From: Liquorilactobacillus nagelii DSM 13675
GTDB lineage: Bacteria > Bacillota > Bacilli > Lactobacillales > Lactobacillaceae
Length of the DNA: 64,000 bases
Assembly (NCBI RefSeq): GCF_019444005.1
Contig: NZ_CP049304.1
Coordinates: forward strand, 1,240,001 to 1,304,000
Reading direction: 5' to 3'
The notes beneath the pieces are model-generated. The model was not told the DNA's origin. It worked only from the letters and a program-made list of their open reading frames with translations, and did no database searches. Positions 42,653 through 52,662 of this stretch are shown one piece after another. The position numbers and the translations under genes were made by a program. Each line of letters begins with the position of its first letter. The stretch's first letter is position 1.

Positions 42653-43612
42653 TTATTTGTTGGGTTTTTGATAAGGCTTAAGTGAAACTACTGTACCAAT
42701 TGAACTATATTTAATCCAACTTGCTGTCTTAAGCTCTGCCAAGTTTTTAGTTTGACCACTAATAATAATTCCGGAAAATTTTGCTTGTTTTAAAGTTTTA
42801 TATTTTTTAGCATACCATTTAGCATACTTCAACATTGAAAAATGCTGAATTTCAAAATTACTGATCGAATTAGCGTGATGGTTAATGTCTTGGCGCAATT
42901 GTTGGAAATCGCTATTTGTTAGTTGCTCGTCATGTGCCTGCAACCCTAGATAGTTATTTGAAAAATCAGTTGCATCTCCTTGATTACTTGGCCCAATCCA
43001 ATACCAATTAGTTTCAACATTTTGTGGAATCATTTTTTTAATTTGTTGATAAGTTAATGGATGATTAAATGTAATTGCAACTTCGGCCACTGAATTTTTG
43101 ACTTGACCAATTTGTCTGATTTGATAAAATCCTTTAGTACTTTGATAATGGTGCTTAACATTAAAAAATACCGGAATCTTTTGCTGTGTTTTCCGATCAT
43201 AGACTTGAGCTTGTCCAAAAATCTGTTTGGTTGTCGAATCAGTATCAGTTCCCGATGAATTAAGCGCATCTTCTTGATAATTATTCCAGTTGTAAGTTCC
43301 AGAAAGTGTTGACCAAGGCACCCGATAGCCATCAATTTCTTTATAACGATGACTAGTCACTGTTCCACCCCAAAAGGAGGTTGAACTTAAATAATTATCA
43401 CTATTTTGAATATTAGGTGCCAATATCTCGGATCTTACTTCAAAAGCTTCCATCAGTTTCCAACTTTGTTTTCCTGCTAATGTTTGCGTAGTTTTATACA
43501 GCAGTGCCAGTATTAAAGGAACACAAATTATAATTAGGCCGATTGTCACCAGTACTCGTTTTATCTTAAGTTTGCGAATAACTCGCTTCATTTTATCCGT
43601 TTGATCATTCAC
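42653..43612 (-). CDS. Membrane-anchored anti-sigma factor, Sigma_reg_N/C type
   Basis: A 319-residue protein. The cytosolic N-terminus (about 17 residues, basic) is followed by one membrane segment (near 19-41) and a large outer domain ending YSSIGTVVSLKPY. The arrangement matches the Sigma_reg_N and Sigma_reg_C families that restrain ECF sigma factors. It begins with GTG and overlaps the sigma gene by eight bases. It should hold the sigma factor at the membrane until an envelope signal arrives. Confidence 0.78.
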   Translation of the reverse strand: MNDQTDKMKRVIRKLKIKRVLVTIGLIIICVPLILALLYKTTQTLAGKQSWKLMEAFEVRSEILAPNIQNSDNYLSSTSFWGGTVTSHRYKEIDGYRVPWSTLSGTYNWNNYQEDALNSSGTDTDSTTKQIFGQAQVYDRKTQQKIPVFFNVKHHYQSTKGFYQIRQIGQVKNSVAEVAITFNHPLTYQQIKKMIPQNVETNWYWIGPSNQGDATDFSNNYLGLQAHDEQLTNSDFQQLRQDINHHANSISNFEIQHFSMLKYAKWYAKKYKTLKQAKFSGIIISGQTKNLAELKTASWIKYSSIGTVVSLKPYQKPNK

Positions 43613-44111
43613 TTTTCCAACCCCTTTTCATTAAGCGGCGCAATTTTCTTTTTACCCGATATAATCGCATTTTAACCGCTGCTTGACTCAAACTATTCTT
43701 TTCAGCAATTTTTTGGATACTATCTCGTTGCTGATAACGTTCTAAAATTAATTTTTGCTCGACCAAAGTCAATTTTTCTAAAGCGCCAAATAATCTTTGC
43801 TTATTTTTTATTGTTTCCGCGCAAAACACCGAATCATCAACTTCTTTTAACAAGGTTGGTCCAAAACGGTCAATAATTATTTTGGCTCGCTGCTGATGCC
43901 GGCGAAGGTCAATATAGTGTGACTTAGCCGCTTTTTTCAAATAAGCCTTCAATTGTAGCGGTGACAGTTCCAAGTCCATTTGCCAAGCTTTAATAAAAAT
44001 ATCTTGTGAAAGATCTTCCGCTTCAGTCTTTGTTGCTCCAAGCTTTTGCAAAAAAATAATTAATTCTGGAACAATATCCAATAAAACCTGTTCATACCTA
44101 TTGACCTTCAA
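43605..44111 (-). CDS. ECF-type RNA polymerase sigma factor
   Basis: A 168-residue sigma-70-family protein. Region 2 is near residues 10-77 (AEDLSQDIFIKAWQ, KSHYIDLRRHQ) and region 4 near 115-160 (LTLVEQKLILERYQQRDSIQKIAEKN-like, ending in an HTH). It lacks regions 1 and 3. It starts at a TTG behind GGGGGGAG and is co-translated with the anti-sigma factor. The promoter it recognises, and thus the regulon, is unknown. Autoregulation is common for such pairs. Confidence 0.88.
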   Translation of the reverse strand: MKVNRYEQVLLDIVPELIIFLQKLGATKTEAEDLSQDIFIKAWQMDLELSPLQLKAYLKKAAKSHYIDLRRHQQRAKIIIDRFGPTLLKEVDDSVFCAETIKNKQRLFGALEKLTLVEQKLILERYQQRDSIQKIAEKNSLSQAAVKMRLYRVKRKLRRLMKRGWKSE

Positions 44112-44203
44112 AACTTCTCCCCCCCTTCCAATTAGTAAACGCTCGACATCAACAAAAGTAACTTTTTTCTGTTATTTTTCTCTCAAGTTTAATTTAACAT
44201 TTC

Positions 44204-44240
44204 AAGACAAAAAAAGTCCGGAACTTTTTGTCCCAGACTG
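44204..44240 (-). terminator. Terminator of glyA
   Basis: On the minus strand AGTCTGGGAC pairs with GTTCCGGACT (two G-U) around AAAAA, followed by seven T. A second imperfect GTTAGC/GCTAAC hairpin lies at 44262-44303 between glyA and this terminator. Confidence 0.88.
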
Positions 44241-44350
44241 GTTATATTTTCTAAAATGTTCGCTAACAGGTAGCTAGTTTAAAATGTTAATCCTTGTTAG
44301 CTAACCGTTGTTTTTCACATTTTCAAATAAGTTCTCTAAAAAATTATTTT

Positions 44351-45604
44351 TTATCTAATTGCATCGGGAGCATACAGTGGGTGAGCATCAGTTAAATCCT
44401 TAACTTGCTGAGCTACTTCCTGCAAAACGGCTTGGTCTTCTGCTGCACTCAAAACTTTAACAATCAATTCAGCTACTTGTCGTGCTTCGTTTTCCTTAAA
44501 TCCTCGACTGGTAATCGCTGGGGTTCCTAAGCGGATGCCACTAGCTTTAAATGGACTAAGAGTTTCAAATGGAATTGTGTTTTTATTGACGGTAATGTGA
44601 ACCGAATCTAAAACATTTTGTGCTTGTTTGCCATTTAAGCCAAAGCCACGAATATCAACCAACATCAAATGATTATCGGTCCCACCAGAAATAATGCGAG
44701 CTTTAGGATTGTCAGCAAAGACTTGTGCCATTGCTTGTGCATTTTTAATGATTTGCTGACTATAGGCTTTAAAGTCTGGTTGCAAAGCTTCATGAAAAGC
44801 TGCTGCTTTGCCCGCAATTACATGTTCCAATGGGCCACCTTGCAGGCCAGGGAAAATTGCACTATTAATTTTTTTGGCTAGTTGAGGATCATTAGTCAAC
44901 AACATCCCGCCCCGTGGTCCACGTAAAGTTTTATGCGTAGTCGTCGTCGTGATATCTGCATATGGCACCGGGCTAGGATGCAGGCCTGCTGCTACTAAGC
45001 CAGCAATATGGGCCATATCGACCATTAACTTAGCCCCAACTGTATCAGCAATTTCACGAAACTTAGCAAAATCAATAATTCTTGAATAAGCACTCGCACC
45101 AGCTACAATCAATTTTGGTTGATATTTTTTAGCTAGTTCAGCAATTGCTGGATAATCAAGTTTTTCAGTTTGTTGATCAACACCATAAGCTACAAAATGA
45201 TAAGTTCTCCCACTAAAATTAACTGGGGATCCATGAGTTAAATGACCACCAGCCGTCAAGTCCATCCCCATAACTGTGTCACCAGGTTCAATTAACGCCT
45301 GATAGGCTGCAGCATTAGCCTGTGAACCGGAATGAGGTTGAACATTAGCAAATTTAGCACCAAACAACTCCTTAGCCCGTTCAATTGCTAAACTTTCGAC
45401 AACGTCTATGTACTCACAACCACCATAATAACGTTTGCCGGGATATCCTTCAGCATATTTATTGGTTAAAACACTTCCCTGAGCCGCCAGTACTGCTTTT
45501 GAAACAATGTTTTCAGAAGCAATCAGCTCCACATTAGCTTGCTGTCGTTCTTCTTCATGCTTAATTGCATCCCATAACGCTGGATCATCTTTTTTAAAAT
45601 CCAT
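44351..45604 (-). CDS. glyA: Serine hydroxymethyltransferase
   Basis: A 417-residue PLP enzyme interconverting serine and glycine while charging tetrahydrofolate. It shows [20 protein letters not shown] (near residue 48), [13 protein letters not shown] (near 196) and the PLP-binding lysine in [14 protein letters not shown] (near 225). Length is typical. GGAGGGTGAG precedes the ATG. It is probably monocistronic with a terminator downstream. Confidence 0.97.
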   Translation of the reverse strand: MDFKKDDPALWDAIKHEEERQQANVELIASENIVSKAVLAAQGSVLTNKYAEGYPGKRYYGGCEYIDVVESLAIERAKELFGAKFANVQPHSGSQANAAAYQALIEPGDTVMGMDLTAGGHLTHGSPVNFSGRTYHFVAYGVDQQTEKLDYPAIAELAKKYQPKLIVAGASAYSRIIDFAKFREIADTVGAKLMVDMAHIAGLVAAGLHPSPVPYADITTTTTHKTLRGPRGGMLLTNDPQLAKKINSAIFPGLQGGPLEHVIAGKAAAFHEALQPDFKAYSQQIIKNAQAMAQVFADNPKARIISGGTDNHLMLVDIRGFGLNGKQAQNVLDSVHITVNKNTIPFETLSPFKASGIRLGTPAITSRGFKENEARQVAELIVKVLSAAEDQAVLQEVAQQVKDLTDAHPLYAPDAIR

Positions 45605-45772
45605 GATATCTCACCCTCCTGCATTAAACTTACTAGCATTGTAACACAAGAAAGACATTAAAAACGTTGCTTTTAAACTGGATAAATATTTTTTTACTAA
45701 CTAAACAACTTCTAACACATATTAATAGTCACTTTACGATAAATCAGTTATACTGCGATTGAGGTGATGAAA

Positions 45773-46612
45773 GTGGAACAAAAATTTATGTTTGATGATC
45801 AACTAATTGTTAATCGTTTAGGCTACGGAACTATGCAATTGCCAGGCAAAGGGGTTTGGGGACCAGCTGATGATCCGCAAAATGCGGTTAAAGTTATCGA
45901 AACCGTCATTGACCAGGGAGTTGACTTTATTGACACCGCTGATGCTTATGGCCCATTATTTGCCAATCTTTATTTACGGCAAGCTTTAAAAAATCGACCG
46001 GATAATCAGGTGATGGTTGCCACTAAAGTTGGCTTTACTCGTCAAGGACCCGGAAAGTGGATTGCTAATGGTCGCCCAGAATATTTACGCCAACAGGTTG
46101 AAATGAATTTATTTTCACTTGGACTAGACCATATCGACTTACTCCAATTGCATCGAATTGATCCCACAGTTCCCTTAGCAGAACAACTGGGTGTCTTAGC
46201 TGAAATGCAGCAAGAAGGCAAAATTAAACATATCGGGTTAAGTCAGGTTTCGGTTAAAGAATTAGAAAAAGCACAAAAATTCGTTCCAATTGTTTCAGTT
46301 CAAAATCGCTATAATTTAATTGATCGTCGCGATGAAGATGTTTTGAACTATGCTGAAAAACATCATCTAGCTTTTATTCCTTGGTTCCCACTGGCAACCG
46401 GAAAATTAACCAAGGGTGATTTACTAAGTTCAATCGCTGAAAAATACCAAGCCAGTCCAGCACAAATTGCCTTAGCTTGGTTATTAAAACGCAGTAACGT
46501 TATCTTACCGATCCCCGGTACTAAGTCCAGCGAACACGCTCTGCAAAACATCGCCGCAGCCAAAATCAAATTATCACTTGAGGATTTTAAAGCTTTATCA
46601 GCATTAAAGTAA
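45773..46612 (+). CDS. Aldo/keto reductase
   Basis: A roughly 279-residue (alpha/beta)8-barrel NADPH oxidoreductase. The catalytic Asp and Tyr are in DTADAYGP, the Lys in ATKVGF and the His in LLQLHRID. The NADPH-binding segment is LPIPGTKSSEHALQNI near the C-terminus. The preferred start is the GTG at 45773, eight bases after GAGG; ATG at 45767 lies only two bases from it. Substrate unknown; a general carbonyl-detoxification role is usual. Confidence 0.88.
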   Translation: MEQKFMFDDQLIVNRLGYGTMQLPGKGVWGPADDPQNAVKVIETVIDQGVDFIDTADAYGPLFANLYLRQALKNRPDNQVMVATKVGFTRQGPGKWIANGRPEYLRQQVEMNLFSLGLDHIDLLQLHRIDPTVPLAEQLGVLAEMQQEGKIKHIGLSQVSVKELEKAQKFVPIVSVQNRYNLIDRRDEDVLNYAEKHHLAFIPWFPLATGKLTKGDLLSSIAEKYQASPAQIALAWLLKRSNVILPIPGTKSSEHALQNIAAAKIKLSLEDFKALSALK

Positions 46613-46647
46613 TCCACCAAAATTAAATATTCGAAATTAATATTTCT

Positions 46648-46692
46648 AAAAAGGCAAGCCATCTATTTTTAACAGAAGGCTTGCTTTTTATT
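46648..46692. terminator. Bidirectional terminator
   Basis: GCAAGCC/GGCTTGC with flanking A and T runs (one bulged G) lies between the convergent aldo/keto reductase and glycerate kinase genes. Confidence 0.85.
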
Positions 46693-47848
46693 AACGAAAA
46701 TTAGACATTTTTTTAATTAAGCGAGCTACATTTTCTGCTGTCAATGAAATATCATGCTTCGCCTCACTCAAAGCCCGGGGCAAACTTTTAGCACCAACTG
46801 GCGTTGTAAAAATTGCATCAATACCCGTTTCTTGATAAATTTGCTCAATGCCTGGACCGATATTTCCAACCAAAGCGATTACGGGAGCTTGTGGAACAAG
46901 CTTTTTGGCTGCTTGGGCGACACCAAAAGGAGTTTTACCAAATTTCGTTTGCAAATCAATTTTACCTTCTCCGGTTAGCACAACATCAGCTTGTTGCAAT
47001 TGATGTTTTAAACCCGTATACTCGATTACTAACTCTATTCCATGACACATTTTGGCCGCAGTAAATGCTAACAGCCCCGCTCCCAACCCGCCAGCGGCTC
47101 CAGCTCCGGGTAAGTTAGCAACCTCAACTCCTAAATCTTGCTTGATAATGGCTGCATAATGCTTCAACGCCAGATCTAGTTGCTCAGCAATTTCTATTGT
47201 CGCTCCTTTTTGCGGGCCAAATATATACGAGGCCCCTTGTGGCCCAACTAACGGGTTTGTCACATCCGAAGCAATCTTGATTTTCACCTGGTTTAAACGC
47301 GAATTGAGTGAACTAGCGTCAATTCTAGCTAACTGCTTCAATGCGGCACCGCCGTGAATCAGTTCTTGACCACGTTGATCTAATAAATGGCCGCCTAAAG
47401 CTTGAAACATCCCCGCACCGCCATCATTAGTTGCACTACCACCCAGTCCGATAATAATTTCCTTAACATCTTGCTTTAAAGCAGCCAAAATTAGTTCACC
47501 AGTGCCAAAAGTTGAGGTTAGTCTGGGGTCTCGCGTTTGATAATTGACATACTGTAAACCACTGGCCGCTGACATTTCAATCACTGCCGTCTGCCGGTTG
47601 CCTAAAATACCAAAATGGGCCATGATTGGATGACCCAATGGATCATGAACTTTAGCAGCCAACAGCTGCCCGTTGGTCGCATCTACTAACGATTGAACAG
47701 TTCCTTCCCCCCCATCAGCTTGTGGTACAACTTTAATTTCAGGTGTTTGGTTTAAAAAAACTCGCTTAATTCCAATAGCCATCGCATCGCCGGCTTGTTT
47801 AGCCGTCAACGATCCCTTGAACGAATCGGGTGCAATTACAAATTTCAT
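46691..47848 (-). CDS. Glycerate kinase, GarK/GlxK type
   Basis: A 385-residue class I glycerate kinase. It begins MKFVIAPDSFKGSLTAKQAG and has GLGGSATNDGGAGMFQALGG near residue 150, PGAGAAGGLGAGL near 255 and VVLTGEGKIDLQT near 292. It phosphorylates glycerate to 2-phosphoglycerate. The ATG at 47848 follows GAGAGAGA; fifteen additional upstream codons span this ribosome site and are rejected. Length fits the family. Confidence 0.94.
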   Translation of the reverse strand: MKFVIAPDSFKGSLTAKQAGDAMAIGIKRVFLNQTPEIKVVPQADGGEGTVQSLVDATNGQLLAAKVHDPLGHPIMAHFGILGNRQTAVIEMSAASGLQYVNYQTRDPRLTSTFGTGELILAALKQDVKEIIIGLGGSATNDGGAGMFQALGGHLLDQRGQELIHGGAALKQLARIDASSLNSRLNQVKIKIASDVTNPLVGPQGASYIFGPQKGATIEIAEQLDLALKHYAAIIKQDLGVEVANLPGAGAAGGLGAGLLAFTAAKMCHGIELVIEYTGLKHQLQQADVVLTGEGKIDLQTKFGKTPFGVAQAAKKLVPQAPVIALVGNIGPGIEQIYQETGIDAIFTTPVGAKSLPRALSEAKHDISLTAENVARLIKKMSNFR

Positions 47849-47903
47849 ATTTTCAATTCTCTCTCTTTTTCTCAATTTTGCTGATTTAGTCAATAATAGC
47901 TAG

Positions 47904-48758
47904 TTATTTGCCCCACAAAAAATTAATCAAATAGCGATTTACTTGTTGATTATTATGCAGCGCACTATGTTGGGCCTTTTTACCTTTAAGCTCAACTTCA
48001 CGATAAGATTTACCGCGCTTTTTAACCAGATAAGCCAGTGAACGAGCTGAAGCAATCGTTACCCGGCCATCAGAATTGCTACCATCTTCAAGATTACCAT
48101 ACAAATTTAAAATTTCAGCTTGCTGGGGGTAATTTTGCCGTTGGTTAACTAAATAGCGATAATTCTCTGTTAAATATCGCGGTCGTCCATTGGCTGAAAG
48201 TGAATTTCGATTAGCTTGATCATCCAAACCGATAACCCCATTAAATGAACCTGCTAAAGCAACCTGCTTTGCTAACTGTGGCATCCCAGTTTGTAATTTA
48301 CGATTTAAAATAAAATTCATAAAAGTTGTGTTGCCCATCGAATGAGCGACAAAATTATATTTTTTAAAATGATGAATCTTCATTTCTGCTAGAATAACTC
48401 GCCGAACCCAACTAGCAGTTGTTTGATAATTCCGATTGCGATTGCCGGCAAAGTTAATTTCAACAATTGGATTACGAGTTTTAGAATTCCAACCGCTACC
48501 GGTCAAAGTTACTTTCCCAGCGGTTGAAACATTGGCCCGCACAACAGTCGTCGCTGCCCCAGCCTTAACTGCGCTATCAGTCATTTGCTGTTCTGCTCGG
48601 TAACTACTGCCATAACCATGCAAAAAAAATGTTGGTGTTGCAGTTTGACGGTACTTTTCTTCTGCTTTTGAACGATAGCTTTGTAAGATTCCCATCACTA
48701 CAACAACTAATAGCAGCACACCACCTAGCAACAACAGCCACTTCAGCTTTTTCTTCAT
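47904..48758 (-). CDS. DUF915 alpha/beta hydrolase, membrane-anchored
   Basis: A 284-residue protein. An N-terminal membrane anchor (LLLLGGVLLLVVVVMG, near residues 6-22) is followed by an extracytoplasmic alpha/beta hydrolase. The oxyanion region is TFFLHGYGSS (near 43), the nucleophile elbow FVAHSMGN (near 137), and a C-terminal His is in QHSALHNN. It belongs to DUF915, the cell-surface hydrolases of lactobacilli. The start is set at the ATG at 48758 behind GGGGTGGAG; an earlier ATG would add 15 residues. Substrate unknown. Confidence 0.85.
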   Translation of the reverse strand: MKKKLKWLLLLGGVLLLVVVVMGILQSYRSKAEEKYRQTATPTFFLHGYGSSYRAEQQMTDSAVKAGAATTVVRANVSTAGKVTLTGSGWNSKTRNPIVEINFAGNRNRNYQTTASWVRRVILAEMKIHHFKKYNFVAHSMGNTTFMNFILNRKLQTGMPQLAKQVALAGSFNGVIGLDDQANRNSLSANGRPRYLTENYRYLVNQRQNYPQQAEILNLYGNLEDGSNSDGRVTIASARSLAYLVKKRGKSYREVELKGKKAQHSALHNNQQVNRYLINFLWGK

Positions 48759-48849
48759 TAACTCCACCCCGTCTACTCCATGATTTTCAGCTTGTTTTAC
48801 CATTATCTTAGAACTTTAACTGACAAATTTCCATTCATCTTAACTTAAG

Positions 48850-48890
48850 AAAAAGATAAACCGCCAACTTTTTTTAAAGTTGACGGCTTA
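48850..48890 (-). terminator. Terminator after the fumarate reductase-like gene
   Basis: CCGTCAACTTT/AAAGTTGGCGG (48861-48871 with 48876-48886) is followed by a T-rich stretch on the minus strand. Confidence 0.75.
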
Positions 48891-48905
48891 AGAAATTTTT
48901 CCAGC

Positions 48906-50654
48906 TTAATTTTTTAATTTTCGAGCAATTTCACTACCAGCTATCCGTCCGGAATTAATCGCAAAACCCATTGAATTTCCTGGAAGCGTAAAGTTATAAC
49001 TATCAGCATAAATCGTATTAGCATCAGTTCCTGCACTGTACAAACCGGCAATTGGCTGCTGCTGATCATTTAGGACCTCACAATTAGAATTAATTCGAAC
49101 ACCACCAACTGTTCCATAAGCTCCTTGGTAATACTTTCCAACCAGAAAACCACCTTTGCCTGTCAACGGATGCAAAAACTTAGCCGATTTATAAAACAAA
49201 GTATCCTTACCATGAGCACACATCTGATTATATTCAGTCAAAGTTTGTTGTAACTTTTCTACTGGTATTTTCAGTTTATCTGCTAATTCTGAAACACTGT
49301 CAGCCGTAATAATTGCATCATAGTGATTTTCTGCGGCTTTGGTAATTTCTTTTTCTAATACTTGAAAACCATCTGCTGGATGAACAATATCAACAATATC
49401 TGGGCCTTGTTGCTGGTATTGCTGCAGAATTTCACGATCCATAATGCAATAGGCATACTTCCCTGGCTGCAAAGCAATTGCATTTCCCGTAAAAGTAGTG
49501 TTTCCCATCATTCCTTCATTCATAAACCGATCACCATTTTGATTCAAAAGCAAGTTTGGCTGACGCAATACCCCATCAGCAATCATATAGTTAAAATTAT
49601 GTGGTAAAACATAAATTGCCTCAATGCTAATTCCAAATTTTTGGGCACCGGCTTTCCACATCATTTTCAGCCCATCGCCTTCAATTCCCGGAACATTGAA
49701 CGTAAAAAAGTTTTGATTTAGCTTCAAATTAAGTTCAGCTTGCAACATTTGGGGATTTGAACCAAAACCACCGGTACAAACAACCACAGCTGAAGACCGG
49801 GCAGTGATTTTTTGCCGTTGTTTAGTTGTTGCCTGAATGCCGACAACCCTTCCTTGTTCAACCACTAAATTATCGACTGCCGTCTGCAAATAAAACTCTA
49901 CTCCTAATTTTTTAGCTCGTTGGGTCATTTTTTTCATCATAGTTGCTGCTGCGCTTGGACCAATCTTACCATGTTCCGGTTGAACAATATGCCAGGTGGC
50001 TGCCGATTCTTTGAAGTAACGGAATGCTCCCGCAAATTTGACTCCCATTTCTTCTAACCAATCAATCGTCTGGCTTGATAAGCTAAAGTATCGCTGCACC
50101 AAAGCCTCATCAACCTGATAGTGGGTATACTCCATTTGATTTTTTAAAGCTTCCGCAACCGTAATCTCATTAAATACGCGCCGCTGAATTTTCGTATCAA
50201 TTCCTAATGGTCCCATTCCCATATTGGCTGTTCCGCCAGTAATTGCTTCTTTTTCAAAAACCGCAACTCGCAACCCTTTTTCAGCAGCTGTTATTGCCGC
50301 CGCCAAGCCAGCTGGACCAGCAGCTACAACTATCACATCAGTTGAGAATTCCAGTGGTTCTTGAGAAATAAATTCCGGTTGACCGCCAGCTTGATATAAG
50401 GCGTTGTTAACTGCTTCCATAATTGCCTGAGAAGAAACAGTTGCTCCACTGACAACATCCACTTTCGTTGATTGACTAGCTAAAATTTTTGTTGGAATTT
50501 CTTTCACCGCCAAATCAGGAAACTGTTCAGTTCCATGTTGATCTAAAACTTCAACTTTAACTATTTTCCCGCGAATAATTTCAACTTCGACTCGATAAAC
50601 TCCATGCATCCCCTGACCAGTTCCAACATAACGTCCATCTGTTAATTTTTTCAT
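48906..50654 (-). CDS. FMN-domain fumarate reductase-like flavoprotein
   Basis: A 582-residue protein. Residues 1-90 form an FMN_bind domain with VSGATVSS (near 70), the typical covalent-FMN threonine. Residues 103-580 form an FAD_binding_2 domain: VIVVAAGPAGLAAAITAAEKGLRVAVFEKE, a central substrate region and GGVRINSNCEV near 515. It resembles soluble fumarate or urocanate reductases. No signal peptide is present, so it is cytosolic. It probably reduces an unsaturated organic acid as an electron sink; the acceptor is not fixed by sequence. Confidence 0.88.
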   Translation of the reverse strand: MKKLTDGRYVGTGQGMHGVYRVEVEIIRGKIVKVEVLDQHGTEQFPDLAVKEIPTKILASQSTKVDVVSGATVSSQAIMEAVNNALYQAGGQPEFISQEPLEFSTDVIVVAAGPAGLAAAITAAEKGLRVAVFEKEAITGGTANMGMGPLGIDTKIQRRVFNEITVAEALKNQMEYTHYQVDEALVQRYFSLSSQTIDWLEEMGVKFAGAFRYFKESAATWHIVQPEHGKIGPSAAATMMKKMTQRAKKLGVEFYLQTAVDNLVVEQGRVVGIQATTKQRQKITARSSAVVVCTGGFGSNPQMLQAELNLKLNQNFFTFNVPGIEGDGLKMMWKAGAQKFGISIEAIYVLPHNFNYMIADGVLRQPNLLLNQNGDRFMNEGMMGNTTFTGNAIALQPGKYAYCIMDREILQQYQQQGPDIVDIVHPADGFQVLEKEITKAAENHYDAIITADSVSELADKLKIPVEKLQQTLTEYNQMCAHGKDTLFYKSAKFLHPLTGKGGFLVGKYYQGAYGTVGGVRINSNCEVLNDQQQPIAGLYSAGTDANTIYADSYNFTLPGNSMGFAINSGRIAGSEIARKLKN

Positions 50655-50847
50655 TTAAAACGCCTCCTTGTTAATTATTTCACTTACCCTAAAAAGTATT
50701 ATACGCGCTTTTTCATCCAGACATAAGCAAAAAATCATTACAAATTAACTAGTTGATTGTTCAGTCTTAAACTTAATCTCTAGTCTAAGCTATATCTGAA
50801 AAAAATGTTAAAATAAAGTTAATTAAGCTTAAAAGAGGTGAAATCAA

Positions 50848-52560
50848 GTGTCAACAGCTGAAAATCCAGGCAAAGAAGTTAATCATAAAAATCAACGGAT
50901 GCGTTTATTAGAGATTGTCCGAGTAATTCGAGCACACGATTTTATTCGTAACTTTTTAAAACAACAACATCCCGAAGAAATTCGCGCTGCTTTTGAAGAA
51001 CTGGGGCCCACTTTTATCAAAGCCGGTCAGTTGTTGTCAACTCGACCCGATTTAGTTTCACCAACATTTATTAAAGAATTCAGCAAATTACAAGATAATG
51101 TTCCAGTAGACGATTTTGCTAGCGTTGAAAAAACTTTTGAGACTCAGACCGGTCAAAAGATCCGCGACGTCTTTGCCAGTTTCACTAAAAAGCCTTTTGC
51201 TTCAGCATCCATTGGGCAAACTCATCAAGCTACTTTAAAAGACGGTACAGCAGTTGTTGTTAAAGTTCAGCATCCACAAGTTGAAGAATTGGTGACCACT
51301 GACCTGTCTTTGTTCAATCAAGCTTTACGATTGGTAAAATTTGTCCCTGACATTAGTGTAATCAATCCAACTGAAGTTTTTGATGAGGTCCGCCGTTCAC
51401 TACTTAGTGAAATTAATACTGAAAATGAAATCAAAAATGGTCAAGAGTTTTATTGGCTGAATAATCACCAAGGAATTTTTCTAGTTCCTAAAATCTATCC
51501 AAAATACTCAACCCAAAAAATACTAGTATGTTCCGCAATGCCAGGTAACAGTATCAAAGAATTCGCCGATCATCCACTTAGTAAAGATGCTGCTAAATCA
51601 GTCGAACAAAAAAAGCAACGCACCTACCTGGCACGTGCTTTAGTTGAAAATTTTATCAAACAAGTTTTTGTTGATCATTTTTTCCATGCCGACCCTCATC
51701 CGGGAAATATTTTGTTTTGGAAAATTCCAGAATTTTCAGCACATATTCCGGAATTTCCTTATCAATTTCCCACTAATTTACCAAATTATCGTTTAATTTA
51801 TTTGGACTTTGGGATGATGGGCCGCTTGTCTCCAAATCTAGCTGATGGGATCGCTAATGTTGTCTTAGCTTTGAATACCAAGGAGCCTCGTTCAATTGGT
51901 CAAGCTTTACTGGCAATCTGTAACCGAACCGGTGAAGTCGACCAAGAAGAATTTTATGATCAATTGTCAATTTTTCTCGCTCCCTACCTTAACAGCGGAC
52001 TCGGTGAAATTGACTTTTCGACCTTAATTTACAGTGTGATTAAACTTTGCCGCCAAAATAACCTGCAAGCCAAGCCGGAAGTAACTTTATTAGTAAAAGC
52101 TTTTGGCCTGCTAGAAGGTTTAGTCGCTCAATTGGATCCCAACTTATCACTAATGGATGTTGCTCGACCTTTTGGTAAAAAATACCTTCGCCAAAAATTT
52201 AATTTTAAGCATGAAGCTGAAGATACGCTAGTAAATCTTTTTCAAGCAGCTCAGTCAGCTCCCAAGTTACCAATAAAAGCCGAAAAGGTCTTGGACTTGT
52301 TGCTGCAAGGTCAAGGGCGAATGAATATTCGCTATAAAGGTCAAGATTCTTTATTAAATCGGGTTGAGCAGCTTATCAATCGTTTAATGATCACAATTAT
52401 CTTAGCTGCCATCATCCTCAGTTCTTCCTTATTGGTTCAAGGCAGTGCTGGTCATCCAGCAATCTATAACATTGGTGTCACCGGTTATTTAATTTCATTT
52501 GTGATTATTATTCTGTTAATTTTAGACGAATTGCGGCGTCATTTTAAACACAAAAAATAA
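50848..52560 (+). CDS. UbiB/AarF (ABC1) family protein kinase-like
   Basis: A 570-residue ABC1-family protein. It has an N-terminal KxGQ region (GPTFIKAGQLLSTRPDLV, near residue 50), an Ala-rich nucleotide loop SASIGQTH near 118 and FHADPHPGNILF near 275. LDFGMMGRL (near 322) replaces the kinase DFG. Two C-terminal membrane segments span about 510-560. GTG start behind AGAGGTG. In bacteria with ubiquinone UbiB supports quinone synthesis; in this fermentative setting the role is uncertain, perhaps in lipid or menaquinone handling. Confidence 0.9.
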   Translation: MSTAENPGKEVNHKNQRMRLLEIVRVIRAHDFIRNFLKQQHPEEIRAAFEELGPTFIKAGQLLSTRPDLVSPTFIKEFSKLQDNVPVDDFASVEKTFETQTGQKIRDVFASFTKKPFASASIGQTHQATLKDGTAVVVKVQHPQVEELVTTDLSLFNQALRLVKFVPDISVINPTEVFDEVRRSLLSEINTENEIKNGQEFYWLNNHQGIFLVPKIYPKYSTQKILVCSAMPGNSIKEFADHPLSKDAAKSVEQKKQRTYLARALVENFIKQVFVDHFFHADPHPGNILFWKIPEFSAHIPEFPYQFPTNLPNYRLIYLDFGMMGRLSPNLADGIANVVLALNTKEPRSIGQALLAICNRTGEVDQEEFYDQLSIFLAPYLNSGLGEIDFSTLIYSVIKLCRQNNLQAKPEVTLLVKAFGLLEGLVAQLDPNLSLMDVARPFGKKYLRQKFNFKHEAEDTLVNLFQAAQSAPKLPIKAEKVLDLLLQGQGRMNIRYKGQDSLLNRVEQLINRLMITIILAAIILSSSLLVQGSAGHPAIYNIGVTGYLISFVIIILLILDELRRHFKHKK

Positions 52561-52597
52561 GTTCCTATTGCTTGCAGTTTTTTTAAAATGATTTAAT

Positions 52598-52655
52598 AAA
52601 AAAAGAGCTTTATAGTTAATTATCAAGTTTAATTAACTATAAAGTTCTTTTTATT
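52598..52655. terminator. Bidirectional terminator
   Basis: An 18-base AT-rich stem (AAAGAGCTTTATAGTTAATT with AATTAACTATAAAGTTCTTT) lies between convergent genes. Confidence 0.9.
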
Positions 52656-52662
52656 AATTAGA